Assembly (NCBI RefSeq): GCF_016820585.1
Contig: NZ_JADHDX010000002.1
Location: 62,001 to 126,000 of the forward strand
Length of the DNA: 64,000 nt
Source: Arthrobacter beigongshangensis
GTDB lineage: Bacteria; Bacillota; Bacilli; Bacillales_A; Planococcaceae
Direction of reading: 5' to 3'
The translations under genes were made by a program, and so were the position numbers. Below, piece by piece: positions 10,807-19,785 of the stretch; the first letter of the stretch is position 1; every line of letters begins with the position of its first letter. The notes under the pieces were generated by a model. The model made no database searches. It was not told the origin of the DNA and saw nothing but the letters and a program-made list of their open reading frames with translations.

Positions 10807-10858
10807 TTCAATAAAGTTAGTCTGAATGGTTTTATCATTGGAGAAGGGGCGATAATAG

Positions 10859-12619
10859 ATGAGAAAGACAAAAATAGTTTGTACAATTGGTCCAGCAAGT
10901 GAGTCACCAGAAATATTGGGGCAACTGATTGACGCGGGGATGAACGTTGCAAGGCTCAATTTTTCACATGGAGATCATGCAGAGCATAAAGCACGTATCG
11001 ATACTATTCGAAAAGTGGCTCATGAAAAAGGCAAAGTGGTCGGTATTTTATTAGATACAAAAGGACCTGAAATTCGAACGCATTCTATGAAAAATGGCGA
11101 AGTTGAACTTGTTACTGGACAACATGTCGCTATATCTATGCAAGAAGTTGAAGGAGATCAAAGCGTATTTTCTGTCAGCTATGAAAAGCTAATTGAGGAT
11201 GTTGGAATCGGCTCAGTTATTTTACTGGATGATGGACTTATACAACTAGAAGTAACAGGAAAAGACGAAGCGCAAGGTCTTATTCAGACGCTTGTTATCA
11301 ATTCTGGTACTTTAAAAAATAAAAAAGGTGTCAATGTTCCGGGTGTTTCCGTACAACTTCCTGGAATTACAGACAAGGATGCAGCAGATATTTTGTTTGG
11401 AATTCAAGAAGGTGTTGATTTCATTGCGGCATCATTCGTTCGACGTGCCTCCGATGTCATGGAAATTCGTGAAATCTTAGAAGCAAATAACGGAGCACAT
11501 TTGCAAATTATCCCTAAAATTGAAAACCAAGAAGGCGTCGATAATATTGATGAAATCATTAATGTATCAGACGGCTTGATGGTTGCACGTGGTGATCTTG
11601 GCGTAGAAATTCCAGCTGAGGAAGTACCACTTGTTCAAAAAGAGCTTATCAAAAAATGTAATCAGGCGGGTAAACCGGTTATTACTGCTACACAAATGCT
11701 TGATTCAATGCAGCGTAACCCACGTCCTACACGTGCGGAAGCAAGTGACGTTGCGAATGCGATCATGGATGGCTCCGATGCCATTATGTTGTCGGGAGAA
11801 ACAGCAGCAGGTTTGTATCCAGTTGAATCAGTTCGTACAATGGATCGTATTGCTACGACAACAGAAGATGCAATTGACTATCGTTCAGTCGTATCGACTC
11901 GACGTCGTGAAAAACATGGTAATATGACAGATGCGATTGGGCAAGCAGCAGCCTACACAGCTATTAACTTAAAAGTGAAAGCCGTTCTTGCACCGACAGA
12001 AAGTGGTCATACAGCTAAAATGATTGCTAAATACCGTCCGGGTTGCCCAGTTATTGCGGTGACTTCTACTGAATTATGTTCAAGAAAACTGTCACTTGTT
12101 TGGGGCGTCTATCCGATTGTGGGTAAAAAAGTAACATCTATTGATGAAGTTTTGCAAGAATCTGTTGAAGAGAGCGTTAAGCATCAATATGTTGGTCATG
12201 GAGATGTAGTCATTATTACTGCCGGAGTTCCGGTCGGCGAGGCTGGAACGACGAACTTGATGAAAATTCAAGTTGTTGGCGATCAACTTGCCCGTGGTCA
12301 AGGAATTGGTAGAACGACTGCATTTGGTCGTACAGTAGTTGCTAGAAATGCAGCAGAGGCACTAGCGCTTGATACAACTGGTGCAATTCTTGTGACAGTT
12401 GGTTCAGATCGGGATATGATGCCTGCTATTGAAAAGTGTGCTGGGCTCATTACAGAAGAAGGTGGGCTCACTAGTCATGCGGCAGTTGTAGGCCTTAGTT
12501 TAGGTATCCCTGTTATTGTTGGCGTTGAAAATGCAACAAAATTGATTAAGCATGGCAATGAAGTGACAATTGATGCTGAGTCTGGTGTAATTTATAACGG
12601 ACATGCAAGCGTCCTGTAA
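10859..12619 (+). CDS. pyk: Pyruvate kinase with C-terminal PEP-utilising domain
   Basis: Pyruvate kinase converts phosphoenolpyruvate and ADP to pyruvate and ATP. The 586-residue protein starts [15 protein letters not shown] and contains [20 protein letters not shown], the [12 protein letters not shown] segment and TATQMLDSM. Beyond the usual 470-residue enzyme it carries the extra domain of Bacillales pyruvate kinases, related to the phosphohistidine domain of PEP synthase ([11 protein letters not shown] near residue 537). The start follows GGAGAAGGGGCG. Confidence 0.97.
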   Translation: MRKTKIVCTIGPASESPEILGQLIDAGMNVARLNFSHGDHAEHKARIDTIRKVAHEKGKVVGILLDTKGPEIRTHSMKNGEVELVTGQHVAISMQEVEGDQSVFSVSYEKLIEDVGIGSVILLDDGLIQLEVTGKDEAQGLIQTLVINSGTLKNKKGVNVPGVSVQLPGITDKDAADILFGIQEGVDFIAASFVRRASDVMEIREILEANNGAHLQIIPKIENQEGVDNIDEIINVSDGLMVARGDLGVEIPAEEVPLVQKELIKKCNQAGKPVITATQMLDSMQRNPRPTRAEASDVANAIMDGSDAIMLSGETAAGLYPVESVRTMDRIATTTEDAIDYRSVVSTRRREKHGNMTDAIGQAAAYTAINLKVKAVLAPTESGHTAKMIAKYRPGCPVIAVTSTELCSRKLSLVWGVYPIVGKKVTSIDEVLQESVEESVKHQYVGHGDVVIITAGVPVGEAGTTNLMKIQVVGDQLARGQGIGRTTAFGRTVVARNAAEALALDTTGAILVTVGSDRDMMPAIEKCAGLITEEGGLTSHAAVVGLSLGIPVIVGVENATKLIKHGNEVTIDAESGVIYNGHASVL

Positions 12620-12638
12620 CGATCATTAATGAGTAAAG

Positions 12639-12671
12639 GCTGCTTCCGAATTGATCGGTAAGCAGCTTTTT
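12639..12671 (+). terminator. Terminator of pfkA-pyk
   Basis: GCTGCTT (12639-12645) pairs with AAGCAGC (12660-12666). An inner CCGA/TCGG stem extends it and a T run follows. Confidence 0.85.
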
Positions 12672-12692
12672 CACTTAATTCAGCAGGGTAAC

Positions 12693-12779
12693 CCTCTGCC
12701 GAATGTCACAGATTTTGAAGGGAGTTAATTGAGCTTGCTCAATTCAAAATCTGGACCCAATCACGCCGGGCGCGATTGA
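12693..12779 (+). repeat. Dispersed hairpin repeat family B, copy before fxsA
   Basis: It has a left end CTGCCGAATGTCACA and an 11-bp stem CAGATTTTGAA (12709-12719) / TTCAAAATCTG (12743-12753). A second small hairpin with AATCACGCC and GCGATTGA closes it. The fxsA ribosome site begins 5 bases after the repeat, so the repeat may lie in its leader. Confidence 0.65.
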
Positions 12780-12801
12780 TAATAAGGAGGTTGATTACGT
12801 A

Positions 12802-13185
12802 ATGAAATGGCTAATCCTTGCCTTTATTGCAATTCCAACGGCAGAGCTTGCGTTACTTATTTATTCTGGGAAAACGCTAGGTCTGTTCTCTACGGTTGCT
12901 ATCATCTTAATAACGGGTGTAGGTGGCGCTTATATGGCTAAACGGCAAGGCATGAAAGCGTGGAATGAGCTCAGAACTCGAATGGCAACAATGGAAACGC
13001 CAGGGAATGCTCTGATTGATAGTGTCTGTATTTTTTTAGGTGGTATCTTGCTTGTCATGCCGGGCTTTATAACGGATATTGTTGGGATATTGCTGTTATT
13101 CAAAGGGCCGAGAAATTTTATTCGTCCTTTTATCCAAAAATGGATCTATAACAAAATGAAAAATGGTCGTATCATTATGATGTAA
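12802..13185 (+). CDS. fxsA: FxsA family membrane protein
   Basis: The 127-residue protein has hydrophobic segments at about residues 1-20, 25-47 and 76-103. It carries the FxsA-type N-terminal pattern (PTAELALLIYSGKTLG) and the turn MPGFITDIVG. FxsA proteins are small inner-membrane proteins, first known in E. coli for relieving phage T7 exclusion when overproduced; the normal role is unclear. AAGGAGGTTG precedes the ATG. Its last 11 bases overlap the 3' end of convergent ytvI. Confidence 0.88.
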   Translation: MKWLILAFIAIPTAELALLIYSGKTLGLFSTVAIILITGVGGAYMAKRQGMKAWNELRTRMATMETPGNALIDSVCIFLGGILLVMPGFITDIVGILLLFKGPRNFIRPFIQKWIYNKMKNGRIIMM

Positions 13186-14149
13186 ACATGGGATGTTGTT
13201 TAATTTTTAGAGCGGCAAATAATAAGAATGGCGTAAGTAAAATGCCGGGTAATCCGAATAAGTAAACTGAGCATGCAGTAATGAAAAATGCATGGATCGG
13301 TTTTAATTGAAATGTGGAGGCCCACATATACGATTCGGCCATTTGCCGGGTAATCATCGTAAAAAGATAGAGTAAAATTAGCGTAATTCCAACGTATAGA
13401 TTATTTGTGTAGATGAAAAAGGCTGCCATTGGTAACAGGAATAAGCCGATTCCGAGAAAGGGAAGGCTGTCCGCAAGTGAAATTAAAAATGCCATACCAA
13501 TGGGGGAACTGAATTGAAGAAAGAAGAACCCTATGGTGATAATTAAAAAGGTTAGAAAAAATAACCGCATTTCCACGGCTACGAAAGTACCAATTAGTTG
13601 CCCGGCTTTTGTAAACATCTTTTTTGCAGGGGCGCGGACTTTTGCAGGAAAATAGACAAGAAACCAAAAACGATTTTTCCCAGATTCGCGAAGTGCAAAG
13701 AAATAAGCGATAAGGAAAATAACAAGGCTGAACAATTGTTGGAATATCATGCTAATCATTGTGACGGCGTATTCGAGTAAAGCATGTCCATACTGAACAA
13801 CTTTATCCTCGAGAAAAATGAATAGCCTGCCTACGATATCGGTATTTTTTGTGAAAGGTGCTATGTGTCGCTCGATGGCAGGAATCGTATCCATCAATCC
13901 ATGAAGCGCGACGAAGGTAAACGCACTAAATAGGAATACAATTAGCGTCATAACGAATAGCGTTGCAATTGTTAGAGGTAATTTTATTATGCTACGTAAA
14001 GACACTAAAATGGGTGAGGTAAAATAGGCAACAATAACTGCAATGGCAGCTGGAGGGACAGTAAAAAAAAGAATTGCTGTCAAAATAACAGGTAGCCATT
14101 TAAATAATATTAATTGGAAAGTCTGTTGCTTGTCGCGGTTTGCAGGCAT
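13175..14149 (-). CDS. ytvI: AI-2E family membrane protein YtvI
   Basis: The 324-residue integral membrane protein has about seven to eight transmembrane segments, a typical central extramembrane stretch and the conserved LPFLGIGLFLLP region late in the protein. The AI-2E family contains AI-2 exporters and Na+/H+ antiporters. YtvI in Bacillus lies next to fxsA and citZ as here, and its substrate is unknown to me. AAAGGTGGGAG precedes the ATG. It is divergent from citZ and convergent with fxsA. Confidence 0.88.
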   Translation of the reverse strand: MPANRDKQQTFQLILFKWLPVILTAILFFTVPPAAIAVIVAYFTSPILVSLRSIIKLPLTIATLFVMTLIVFLFSAFTFVALHGLMDTIPAIERHIAPFTKNTDIVGRLFIFLEDKVVQYGHALLEYAVTMISMIFQQLFSLVIFLIAYFFALRESGKNRFWFLVYFPAKVRAPAKKMFTKAGQLIGTFVAVEMRLFFLTFLIITIGFFFLQFSSPIGMAFLISLADSLPFLGIGLFLLPMAAFFIYTNNLYVGITLILLYLFTMITRQMAESYMWASTFQLKPIHAFFITACSVYLFGLPGILLTPFLLFAALKIKQHPMFTS

Positions 14150-14197
14150 TTATCTCCCACCTTTTTATAAATATAAAAACAAAAATAAGCGTAACCA

Positions 14198-14226
14198 TTC
14201 ACAAAGATGCCGAAATTGATTATAAT
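14198..14226 (+). promoter_or_regulatory. Putative sigma-A promoter of citZ
   Basis: TTCACA (14198-14203), a 17-base spacer and a consensus TATAAT (14221-14226). This is about 107 bases before the citZ start, leaving a long leader. Confidence 0.7.
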
Positions 14227-14231
14227 GGTCT

Positions 14232-14246
14232 TTGTAAGCGTTTTTT
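14232..14246 (+). promoter_or_regulatory. cre-like site near the citZ transcription start
   Basis: TTGTAAGCGTTTTTT matches the relaxed cre consensus WTGNAANCGNWNNCW at all but the penultimate base. It sits at about +1 of the citZ promoter. Citrate synthase is catabolite-repressed in B. subtilis, which makes a functional site plausible. Confidence 0.4.
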
Positions 14247-14332
14247 AGATAGTGATTTAATATTATAAGCAGACTGGCCGTCCTTCTTTTTTAGGAGATT
14301 GAACGGCTACACTGAAAGAAGGAGCGATTTAC

Positions 14333-15448
14333 ATGACATCAGCCAAAGGGTTGGAGGGAGTCGTAGCGACACAGTCAGCAATTAGTTCAATTATTGATGA
14401 CACACTTACATACGTCGGCTATGATATTGACGATCTCGCAGAGAATGCCAGTTTTGAAGAAGTCATTTATCTTCTATGGCATCAGCGTCTACCTAAAGAG
14501 GACGAACTTGCAGAGCTAAAAAAACAGCTTGCAGATAACATGTCTGTTCCTCAAGAAGTACTTAATCATTTTAAATCGTACCCAATCGGAGAGGTACATC
14601 CGATGGCAGCGCTACGCACGGCAGTTTCACTTCTTGGATTATACGATGACAAGGCAGAAGATATGTCTGACGAAGCAAACTACGAAAAAGCAATTAAGCT
14701 TCAAGCGAAAATTGCGACAATCGTAACAGCATTCGCACGTATTCGTAAAGGTCTTGAGCCGGTTGCTCCAAAAGCAGGTTTTGGCTATGCTGAAAACTTC
14801 CTTTATATGCTTTCTGGCAAAGAGCCAGAGGCAATTGCAATCGAAGCATTCGATAAAGCGTTAGTTCTTCATGCTGACCACGAATTAAATGCATCGACAT
14901 TCACAGCGCGTGTCTGTGTTGCGACACTATCTGATGTATACTCTGGCGTAACAGCTGCCATTGGTGCACTCAAAGGACCACTTCATGGTGGTGCTAATGA
15001 GCAAGTAATGAAAATGCTAATGGAGATCGGTTCTGAAGAAAATGTGGAACCTTACATTCGTGAGAAATTAGCAAACAAAGAAAAAATTATGGGCTTTGGG
15101 CACCGTGTATACCGTAAGGGTGATCCACGTGCGAAGCACTTACGTGCAATGTCTAAAAAATTGACAGCACTTCGTGGTGAAGAGAAGTACTACAATATGT
15201 CAAATCAAATTGAAGCGATCGTGACAGGCGAAAAGAACTTGCCACCAAACGTCGATTTCTATTCAGCATCTGTTTACCACTCGCTTGATATCGACCACGA
15301 TTTGTTTACGCCGATTTTTGCGGTTTCTCGCGTATCTGGCTGGATTGCACATATTCTTGAGCAATATGCAAACAATCGTTTGATTCGCCCACGTGCAGAC
15401 TATATCGGACCTGGTATGCAGAAATATGTACCAATTAACGAGCGATAA
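14333..15448 (+). CDS. citZ: Citrate synthase
   Basis: CitZ condenses acetyl-CoA with oxaloacetate to start the TCA cycle. The 371-residue protein has catalytic-region motifs HADHELNASTF near residue 181, the GPLHGGANE loop near 216, GFGHRVYRKGDPR near 255 and VDFYSASVYHSL near 308. Length fits the short Gram-positive type II enzyme. GAAGGAGCG precedes the ATG. icd follows after 92 bases without an obvious terminator, so citZ-icd is likely one operon. Confidence 0.97.
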   Translation: MTSAKGLEGVVATQSAISSIIDDTLTYVGYDIDDLAENASFEEVIYLLWHQRLPKEDELAELKKQLADNMSVPQEVLNHFKSYPIGEVHPMAALRTAVSLLGLYDDKAEDMSDEANYEKAIKLQAKIATIVTAFARIRKGLEPVAPKAGFGYAENFLYMLSGKEPEAIAIEAFDKALVLHADHELNASTFTARVCVATLSDVYSGVTAAIGALKGPLHGGANEQVMKMLMEIGSEENVEPYIREKLANKEKIMGFGHRVYRKGDPRAKHLRAMSKKLTALRGEEKYYNMSNQIEAIVTGEKNLPPNVDFYSASVYHSLDIDHDLFTPIFAVSRVSGWIAHILEQYANNRLIRPRADYIGPGMQKYVPINER

Positions 15449-15540
15449 TCACATTAAATGAAGCAGTAAACTATGACTATCTATGGGGCGGCGTATTTAT
15501 ATGTCAGCCCTAAGATTTTGAAATTAGGAGGAAATTATTC

Positions 15541-16809
15541 ATGACTAACGGTGGAAAAATTACAGTAACTAACGGTGTACTAAATGTTCCAGATCACGCA
15601 ACAATCCCTTTCATTATCGGTGACGGTACTGGTCCGGATATTTGGCATGCAGCATCACGTGTACTTGAAGCAGCTGTAGACAAAGCGTATGACGGTAAGA
15701 AGAAACTTGTGTGGAAAGAAGTTCTTGCAGGAGAGAAAGCATTCAACGAAACGGGCGAATGGCTTCCACAAGAAACACTTGACACAATCGAAGAGTATTT
15801 GATCGCTATTAAAGGACCACTTACAACACCAATCGGCGGCGGTTTCCGCTCATTGAACGTAGCACTTCGTCAAGAATTAGATCTTTACACTTGCTTACGT
15901 CCAGTACGTTACTTTGAAGGTGTACCTTCACCAGTTAAACGTCCTGAAGACTGTGATATGGTTATTTTCCGTGAAAACACAGAAGATATCTATGCAGGAA
16001 TTGAATACAAAGAAGGCACGCCAGAAGCGAAAAAAGTAATTGATTTCCTTCAAAATGAAATGGGTGTTAAAAATATCCGCTTCCCAGAAACTTCTGGAAT
16101 CGGTATTAAACCAATTTCTGAAGACGGCACAAAACGTCTAGTGCGCGCTGCACTTAACTACATCATCAAAGAAGGTCGTAAGTCTTTAACACTTGTTCAT
16201 AAAGGGAACATCATGAAGTTCACTGAAGGAGCATTCAAAAACTGGGGCTATGAAGTGGCTGAACAAGAATTCGGCGACAAAGTATTCACGTGGAACCAAT
16301 ACGACAAAATCCAAGAAGCTGAAGGAACTGAAGCTGCAAACAAAGCACAATCAGATGCTGAAGCGGCTGGCAAAATCATCGTTAAAGATGCAATTGCTGA
16401 TATCTTCCTACAACAAATCTTGACACGTCCAAAAGAGTTCGATGTTGTTGCAACAATGAACTTGAATGGTGACTATATTTCTGATGCACTTGCTGCACAA
16501 GTTGGCGGAATCGGTATCGCACCTGGTGCGAACATTAACTACGATACAGGTCATGCAATCTTTGAAGCAACACATGGTACTGCACCGAAATATGCAGGTC
16601 TTGATAAAGTAAACCCATCTTCAGTACTTCTTTCAGGTGTTTTAATGCTTGAACACCTTGGATGGAATGAAGCAGCTGCAATGATTACAGCTTCAATCGA
16701 ACAAACAATTGCATCTAAAGTTGTTACTTACGACTTTGCGCGTCTAATGGACGGTGCAACAGAAGTAAAAGCATCTGAATTTGCTAATGAATTGATCAAA
16801 AATCTATAA
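15541..16809 (+). CDS. icd: NADP-dependent isocitrate dehydrogenase
   Basis: The enzyme oxidatively decarboxylates isocitrate to 2-oxoglutarate, yielding NADPH. The 422-residue protein shows the phosphorylation/substrate loop region [20 protein letters not shown], the metal-binding [13 protein letters not shown] stretch and the NADP-binding [23 protein letters not shown] precedes the ATG. Two terminators follow, closing the citZ-icd unit; in B. subtilis the next gene would be mdh, which is not present here. Confidence 0.97.
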   Translation: MTNGGKITVTNGVLNVPDHATIPFIIGDGTGPDIWHAASRVLEAAVDKAYDGKKKLVWKEVLAGEKAFNETGEWLPQETLDTIEEYLIAIKGPLTTPIGGGFRSLNVALRQELDLYTCLRPVRYFEGVPSPVKRPEDCDMVIFRENTEDIYAGIEYKEGTPEAKKVIDFLQNEMGVKNIRFPETSGIGIKPISEDGTKRLVRAALNYIIKEGRKSLTLVHKGNIMKFTEGAFKNWGYEVAEQEFGDKVFTWNQYDKIQEAEGTEAANKAQSDAEAAGKIIVKDAIADIFLQQILTRPKEFDVVATMNLNGDYISDALAAQVGGIGIAPGANINYDTGHAIFEATHGTAPKYAGLDKVNPSSVLLSGVLMLEHLGWNEAAAMITASIEQTIASKVVTYDFARLMDGATEVKASEFANELIKNL

Positions 16810-16816
16810 TTTAGTG

Positions 16817-16854
16817 TAGTTGTAGGGGGACAGCTCCCCTTACAACTATTTTTT
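16817..16854 (+). terminator. First terminator after icd
   Basis: TAGTTGTA (16817-16824) pairs with TACAACTA (16841-16848), extended inward by GGGG(A)/(T)CCCC, and is followed by six T. Confidence 0.9.
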
Positions 16855-16859
16855 GAGAG

Positions 16860-16889
16860 TCGAGTAGCAGATGCTACTCGATTTTTTTT
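16860..16889 (+). terminator. Second, tandem terminator after icd
   Basis: TCGAGTAGC (16860-16868) pairs perfectly with GCTACTCGA (16873-16881), then eight T. It lies only 5 bases after the first terminator and isolates icd from the following gene. Confidence 0.88.
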
Positions 16890-16941
16890 CTGATTATTGT
16901 TAAACTTATAGTGTTCGAGTACATCTAAAGGGGGAAGCAAG

Positions 16942-17418
16942 TTGATACTTGGAAAGAAAAGACGTCTTGGAAGAAAGATTGAGGATATTACTGTTGGAGA
17001 AAAGTTAAAGTTAACAGAAAAAATAGAAGACAAAGACCTGCTACTTTACCTTGGGCTAACGAATGATAGTAACCCGCTTTATATTCAGCATGATTATGCT
17101 TCGCAGACTGCTTTTGAAAAACCAATTGTACCGACCATTATGCTAACTGGAATTGTAACGTCGGCTATTTCGAAATATTTGCCTGGTCCTGGTTCTCATG
17201 TTGTGGAACAGCATCTAACATTCCAGAAACCTGTTTATCATTATTCGACGATTGACTTTCTATTCGAAGTAACTCGTGTCACTAAAGAAGATAATTGTAT
17301 TGATATTTCAGTAGAAGCTCGTGACGAGCAACAAGAGATTGTCATTTTAGGAACAGTGTCGGCACTGCCACCAAAAGTGGAGGAACGTTTAACTTCACAA
17401 GCGATGGAAAATTTTTGA
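16942..17418 (+). CDS. MaoC-like hotdog protein lacking the hydratase histidine
   Basis: The 158-residue cytosolic protein has a single hotdog fold of the MaoC/R-hydratase type. The usual signature is a G-D-x-N-P-[aliphatic]-H run carrying the catalytic Asp and His. Here the corresponding stretch is TNDSNPLYIQHDYA, keeping Asp and Asn-Pro but with Tyr at the His position. Enoyl-CoA hydratase activity is therefore doubtful, and an acyl-CoA or acyl-ACP binding role is possible. The TTG start follows AGGGGGAAG. The gene lies 18 bases before phoP and may be cotranscribed with phoPR. Confidence 0.75.
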   Translation: MILGKKRRLGRKIEDITVGEKLKLTEKIEDKDLLLYLGLTNDSNPLYIQHDYASQTAFEKPIVPTIMLTGIVTSAISKYLPGPGSHVVEQHLTFQKPVYHYSTIDFLFEVTRVTKEDNCIDISVEARDEQQEIVILGTVSALPPKVEERLTSQAMENF

Positions 17419-17436
17419 TGGGAGAGCTGATTGAAA

Positions 17437-18147
17437 ATGTCTAAACAGAAGAAAATATTAATTGTCGATGATGAGCAACCGATTCGTACATTGCTCGAAT
17501 ATAATTTACAGCAAGCGCAATATGAAACGATTTCAGCGGCTGACGGTGAAGAAGCGGTTCAACAAGCGGAGTTAGAAAAGCCTGATTTAATATTACTTGA
17601 TTTAATGCTACCGAAAATGGACGGTCTAGATGTTTGTAAAACATTAAGACAACGTGGTGCCGATATTCCAATCATCATGTTAACAGCAAAAGGGGACGAG
17701 TTCGACAAAGTGTTAGGGCTTGAGATTGGTGCAGATGACTATATGACCAAACCATTTAGCCCGCGTGAAGTAGTAGCCCGTGTAAAGGCTGTACTGCGAC
17801 GTAGCGGGGATGCTGGTGGTCGTGATGAAGAAGAAAGTGGAATCATTAGTTCTGGAGCACTCACTGTCCATCCAGAGCAATATGTTGCGTACCTAGACAA
17901 TGGAGAACTCGAATTCACACCAAAGGAATTTGAATTACTCGTTTATTTTATGCAAAATAAAAATCGTGTCCTGTCGCGTGATCAATTATTAAGTGCGGTT
18001 TGGAATTATGACTTTGCAGGGGACACACGTATTGTCGACGTCCATGTCAGCCATTTACGTGAAAAAATTGAAGAAAACACAAAGAAACCAGCATTCATTA
18101 AAACGGTAAGGGGAATTGGCTATAAATTTGAGGAGCAAAAAGCATGA
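17437..18147 (+). CDS. phoP: Phosphate-response regulator PhoP (OmpR family)
   Basis: PhoP is the DNA-binding response regulator of the phosphate-starvation system. The 236-residue protein has a receiver domain (about 5-120) with the acidic pair in IVDDEQ, phospho-acceptor Asp in LILLDLMLPKMDG and conserved Lys in MTKPFSPRE. A C-terminal winged helix follows (about 140-235; VWNYDFAGDTRIVDVHVSHL). A TTG at 17431 is also possible and closer to GGGAG; the ATG two codons later is used. Its stop overlaps the phoR start by 4 bases. Confidence 0.94.
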   Translation: MSKQKKILIVDDEQPIRTLLEYNLQQAQYETISAADGEEAVQQAELEKPDLILLDLMLPKMDGLDVCKTLRQRGADIPIIMLTAKGDEFDKVLGLEIGADDYMTKPFSPREVVARVKAVLRRSGDAGGRDEEESGIISSGALTVHPEQYVAYLDNGELEFTPKEFELLVYFMQNKNRVLSRDQLLSAVWNYDFAGDTRIVDVHVSHLREKIEENTKKPAFIKTVRGIGYKFEEQKA

Positions 18148-19562
18148 GAAAAGGTCTCTACGCCCGCCTCGTAATTGCTTGCGCAATCCTTCTTTCGGTT
18201 CTTTTAACTGGCCTTGGTATTGTACTCGGTCAGTTTTTCCCATTATTTGCGGAAAACAGCCATCTTGCATTGCAACATCAATATTGGTTATTCCTAATTG
18301 TCACACTCGTAATTGCCTTTTTATTGTCTTTATTTATCGCGTCAAAGATGATGTTGCAATATGCCCGTCCAATTGATGAAATGACGAAAATAGCGACTCG
18401 GATTGCAAATGGGGATTATTTGGCAAGGGTCCAAACAAGTGAGTCAGAATATGATAATGATTTAGCAAAAGCAATTAACAAAATAGCGAGTGATTTTCAA
18501 GAAATGTCGACGCAGCAAGCGATGGAAAAAGAGCGTTTGAAAACCCTAATTGAAAGTATGGGTAGTGGACTTCTTATGTTTGGGCGGGGGGGTACGGTCA
18601 ATCTTTTCAATGAAGTATTTAAAAAAACGTTTGGATTATCAGAGCATGAAGTAGTCGGCAAAACGTTTAAAGATATTGGCTTACCAATTGCGATTGAAAA
18701 TTTGATTGAGGATGTTTTTATGACAGAACAAGTTCACGCCAAACAGATACGTATCGATAGTAGTGATCACCCTGCTTATATGAGTGTATATGGAGCGCCT
18801 GTTATTGGTATTCATGGAAATTGGTTAGGGATTGTTGTCGTCATTCATGACATTACGGAGCTTGTCCGGCTTGAAGAAGTTAGAAAAGACTTTGTGGCGA
18901 ATGTTTCACACGAATTGCGCACACCTATTACATCTATAAAGGGCTTTACTGAAACATTATTAGACGGTGCAATGAATGAACCTGTTATTATGAAAGAGTT
19001 TCTTGGAATTATTCAGAAAGAAAGTGACCGTTTGCATTTGCTAATAGATGATTTACTTGAGTTATCGGGAATGGAAAGAGAGGGGTTTTCTCTTACGTAT
19101 GCAGCTGTTAATGTGAAAGAAATGATACATGATGCAATGAGAATTGTCTCTAGGAGCATGGAACGCAAGAAGATGAAAATTGTAACTGAGATTCCTAAAA
19201 ATCTATTCATTGAAGCGGATGCTAGTAGACTTATTCAGGTGATGGTCAATTTGTTATCGAACGCGATTAGTTATTCAAAAGAGGAAACGACGATTACAGT
19301 CACTGTTACTAGCTCTATGAATGAAGTAATCATTAACATTCAAGATCAGGGGATTGGTATTGAGCAGTCGGAGCTACCACGACTGTTTGAGCGATTTTAT
19401 CGAGTGGACCGTGCGAGAAGCCGTGATTCAGGTGGAACAGGCTTAGGTCTAGCAATTGTCAAACACCTTGTTGAAATTCATGGTGGTCGGGTTGAAGTAG
19501 AAAGTACGATTGGCGTGGGGACTAGATTTTGTATTCATTTGCCAATTACGCATGATAAGTGA
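18144..19562 (+). CDS. phoR: Sensor histidine kinase PhoR, short extracytoplasmic loop
   Basis: The 472-residue membrane kinase has TM1 (about 7-29), TM2 (about 47-69), HAMP (about 70-122), PAS (about 130-235) and HisKA with phospho-acceptor His in FVANVSHELRTPITS. The ATPase domain carries DQGIGI, FERFYRVD and GGTGLGLAIV. Only about 17 residues separate the two TM segments, whereas B. subtilis PhoR (about 580 residues) has a large external domain. Sensing must therefore be by the membrane, HAMP or PAS regions. The 4-base overlap with phoP supports the assignment as its partner. Confidence 0.92.
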   Translation: MRKGLYARLVIACAILLSVLLTGLGIVLGQFFPLFAENSHLALQHQYWLFLIVTLVIAFLLSLFIASKMMLQYARPIDEMTKIATRIANGDYLARVQTSESEYDNDLAKAINKIASDFQEMSTQQAMEKERLKTLIESMGSGLLMFGRGGTVNLFNEVFKKTFGLSEHEVVGKTFKDIGLPIAIENLIEDVFMTEQVHAKQIRIDSSDHPAYMSVYGAPVIGIHGNWLGIVVVIHDITELVRLEEVRKDFVANVSHELRTPITSIKGFTETLLDGAMNEPVIMKEFLGIIQKESDRLHLLIDDLLELSGMEREGFSLTYAAVNVKEMIHDAMRIVSRSMERKKMKIVTEIPKNLFIEADASRLIQVMVNLLSNAISYSKEETTITVTVTSSMNEVIINIQDQGIGIEQSELPRLFERFYRVDRARSRDSGGTGLGLAIVKHLVEIHGGRVEVESTIGVGTRFCIHLPITHDK

Positions 19563-19591
19563 GCGATCCAATTCTCTGGGTCGCTTTTTTT
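19562..19591 (+). terminator. Terminator of phoPR
   Basis: AGCGATCC (19562-19569) pairs with GGGTCGCT (19578-19585), one G-T pair included, followed by a T run. Confidence 0.8.
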
Positions 19592-19621
19592 CATTCGGAG
19601 TGTTGGCATAAAGAGTCTTAG

Positions 19622-19649
19622 TAACGACGCTCGGCGCTTGGGGATGCCT
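19622..19649 (-). repeat. Dispersed repeat family A, right-end fragment
   Basis: On the minus strand it reads AGGCATCCCCAAGCG followed by CCGAGCG, matching the conserved right end of the copy at 58255 (AGGCATCCCCTAGCGCCAAG). Confidence 0.5.
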
Positions 19650-19675
19650 AAGCGGATTCAACGTAATGTTTTATT

Positions 19676-19715
19676 AGCGTAGAACTCTCCCTTTCCCGAG
19701 AGTTCTACGCTTTTT
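19676..19715 (+). terminator. Strong terminator-like hairpin before hflK
   Basis: AGCGTAGAACTCTC (19676-19689) pairs perfectly with GAGAGTTCTACGCT (19698-19711), followed by T. It could end readthrough from phoPR or act in the hflKC leader. Confidence 0.75.
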
Positions 19716-19785
19716 CACGTTATTATGAAACTTCCAGCAAACTAATCCGTATAACATAGATATACATAAAAGGAGGGACTTTAAA

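Noticed and set aside
16890-16941. Remnant of mdh between icd and the MaoC-like gene
   Set aside because: The gap after the tandem terminators is only about 50 bases and holds no recognisable malate dehydrogenase sequence.
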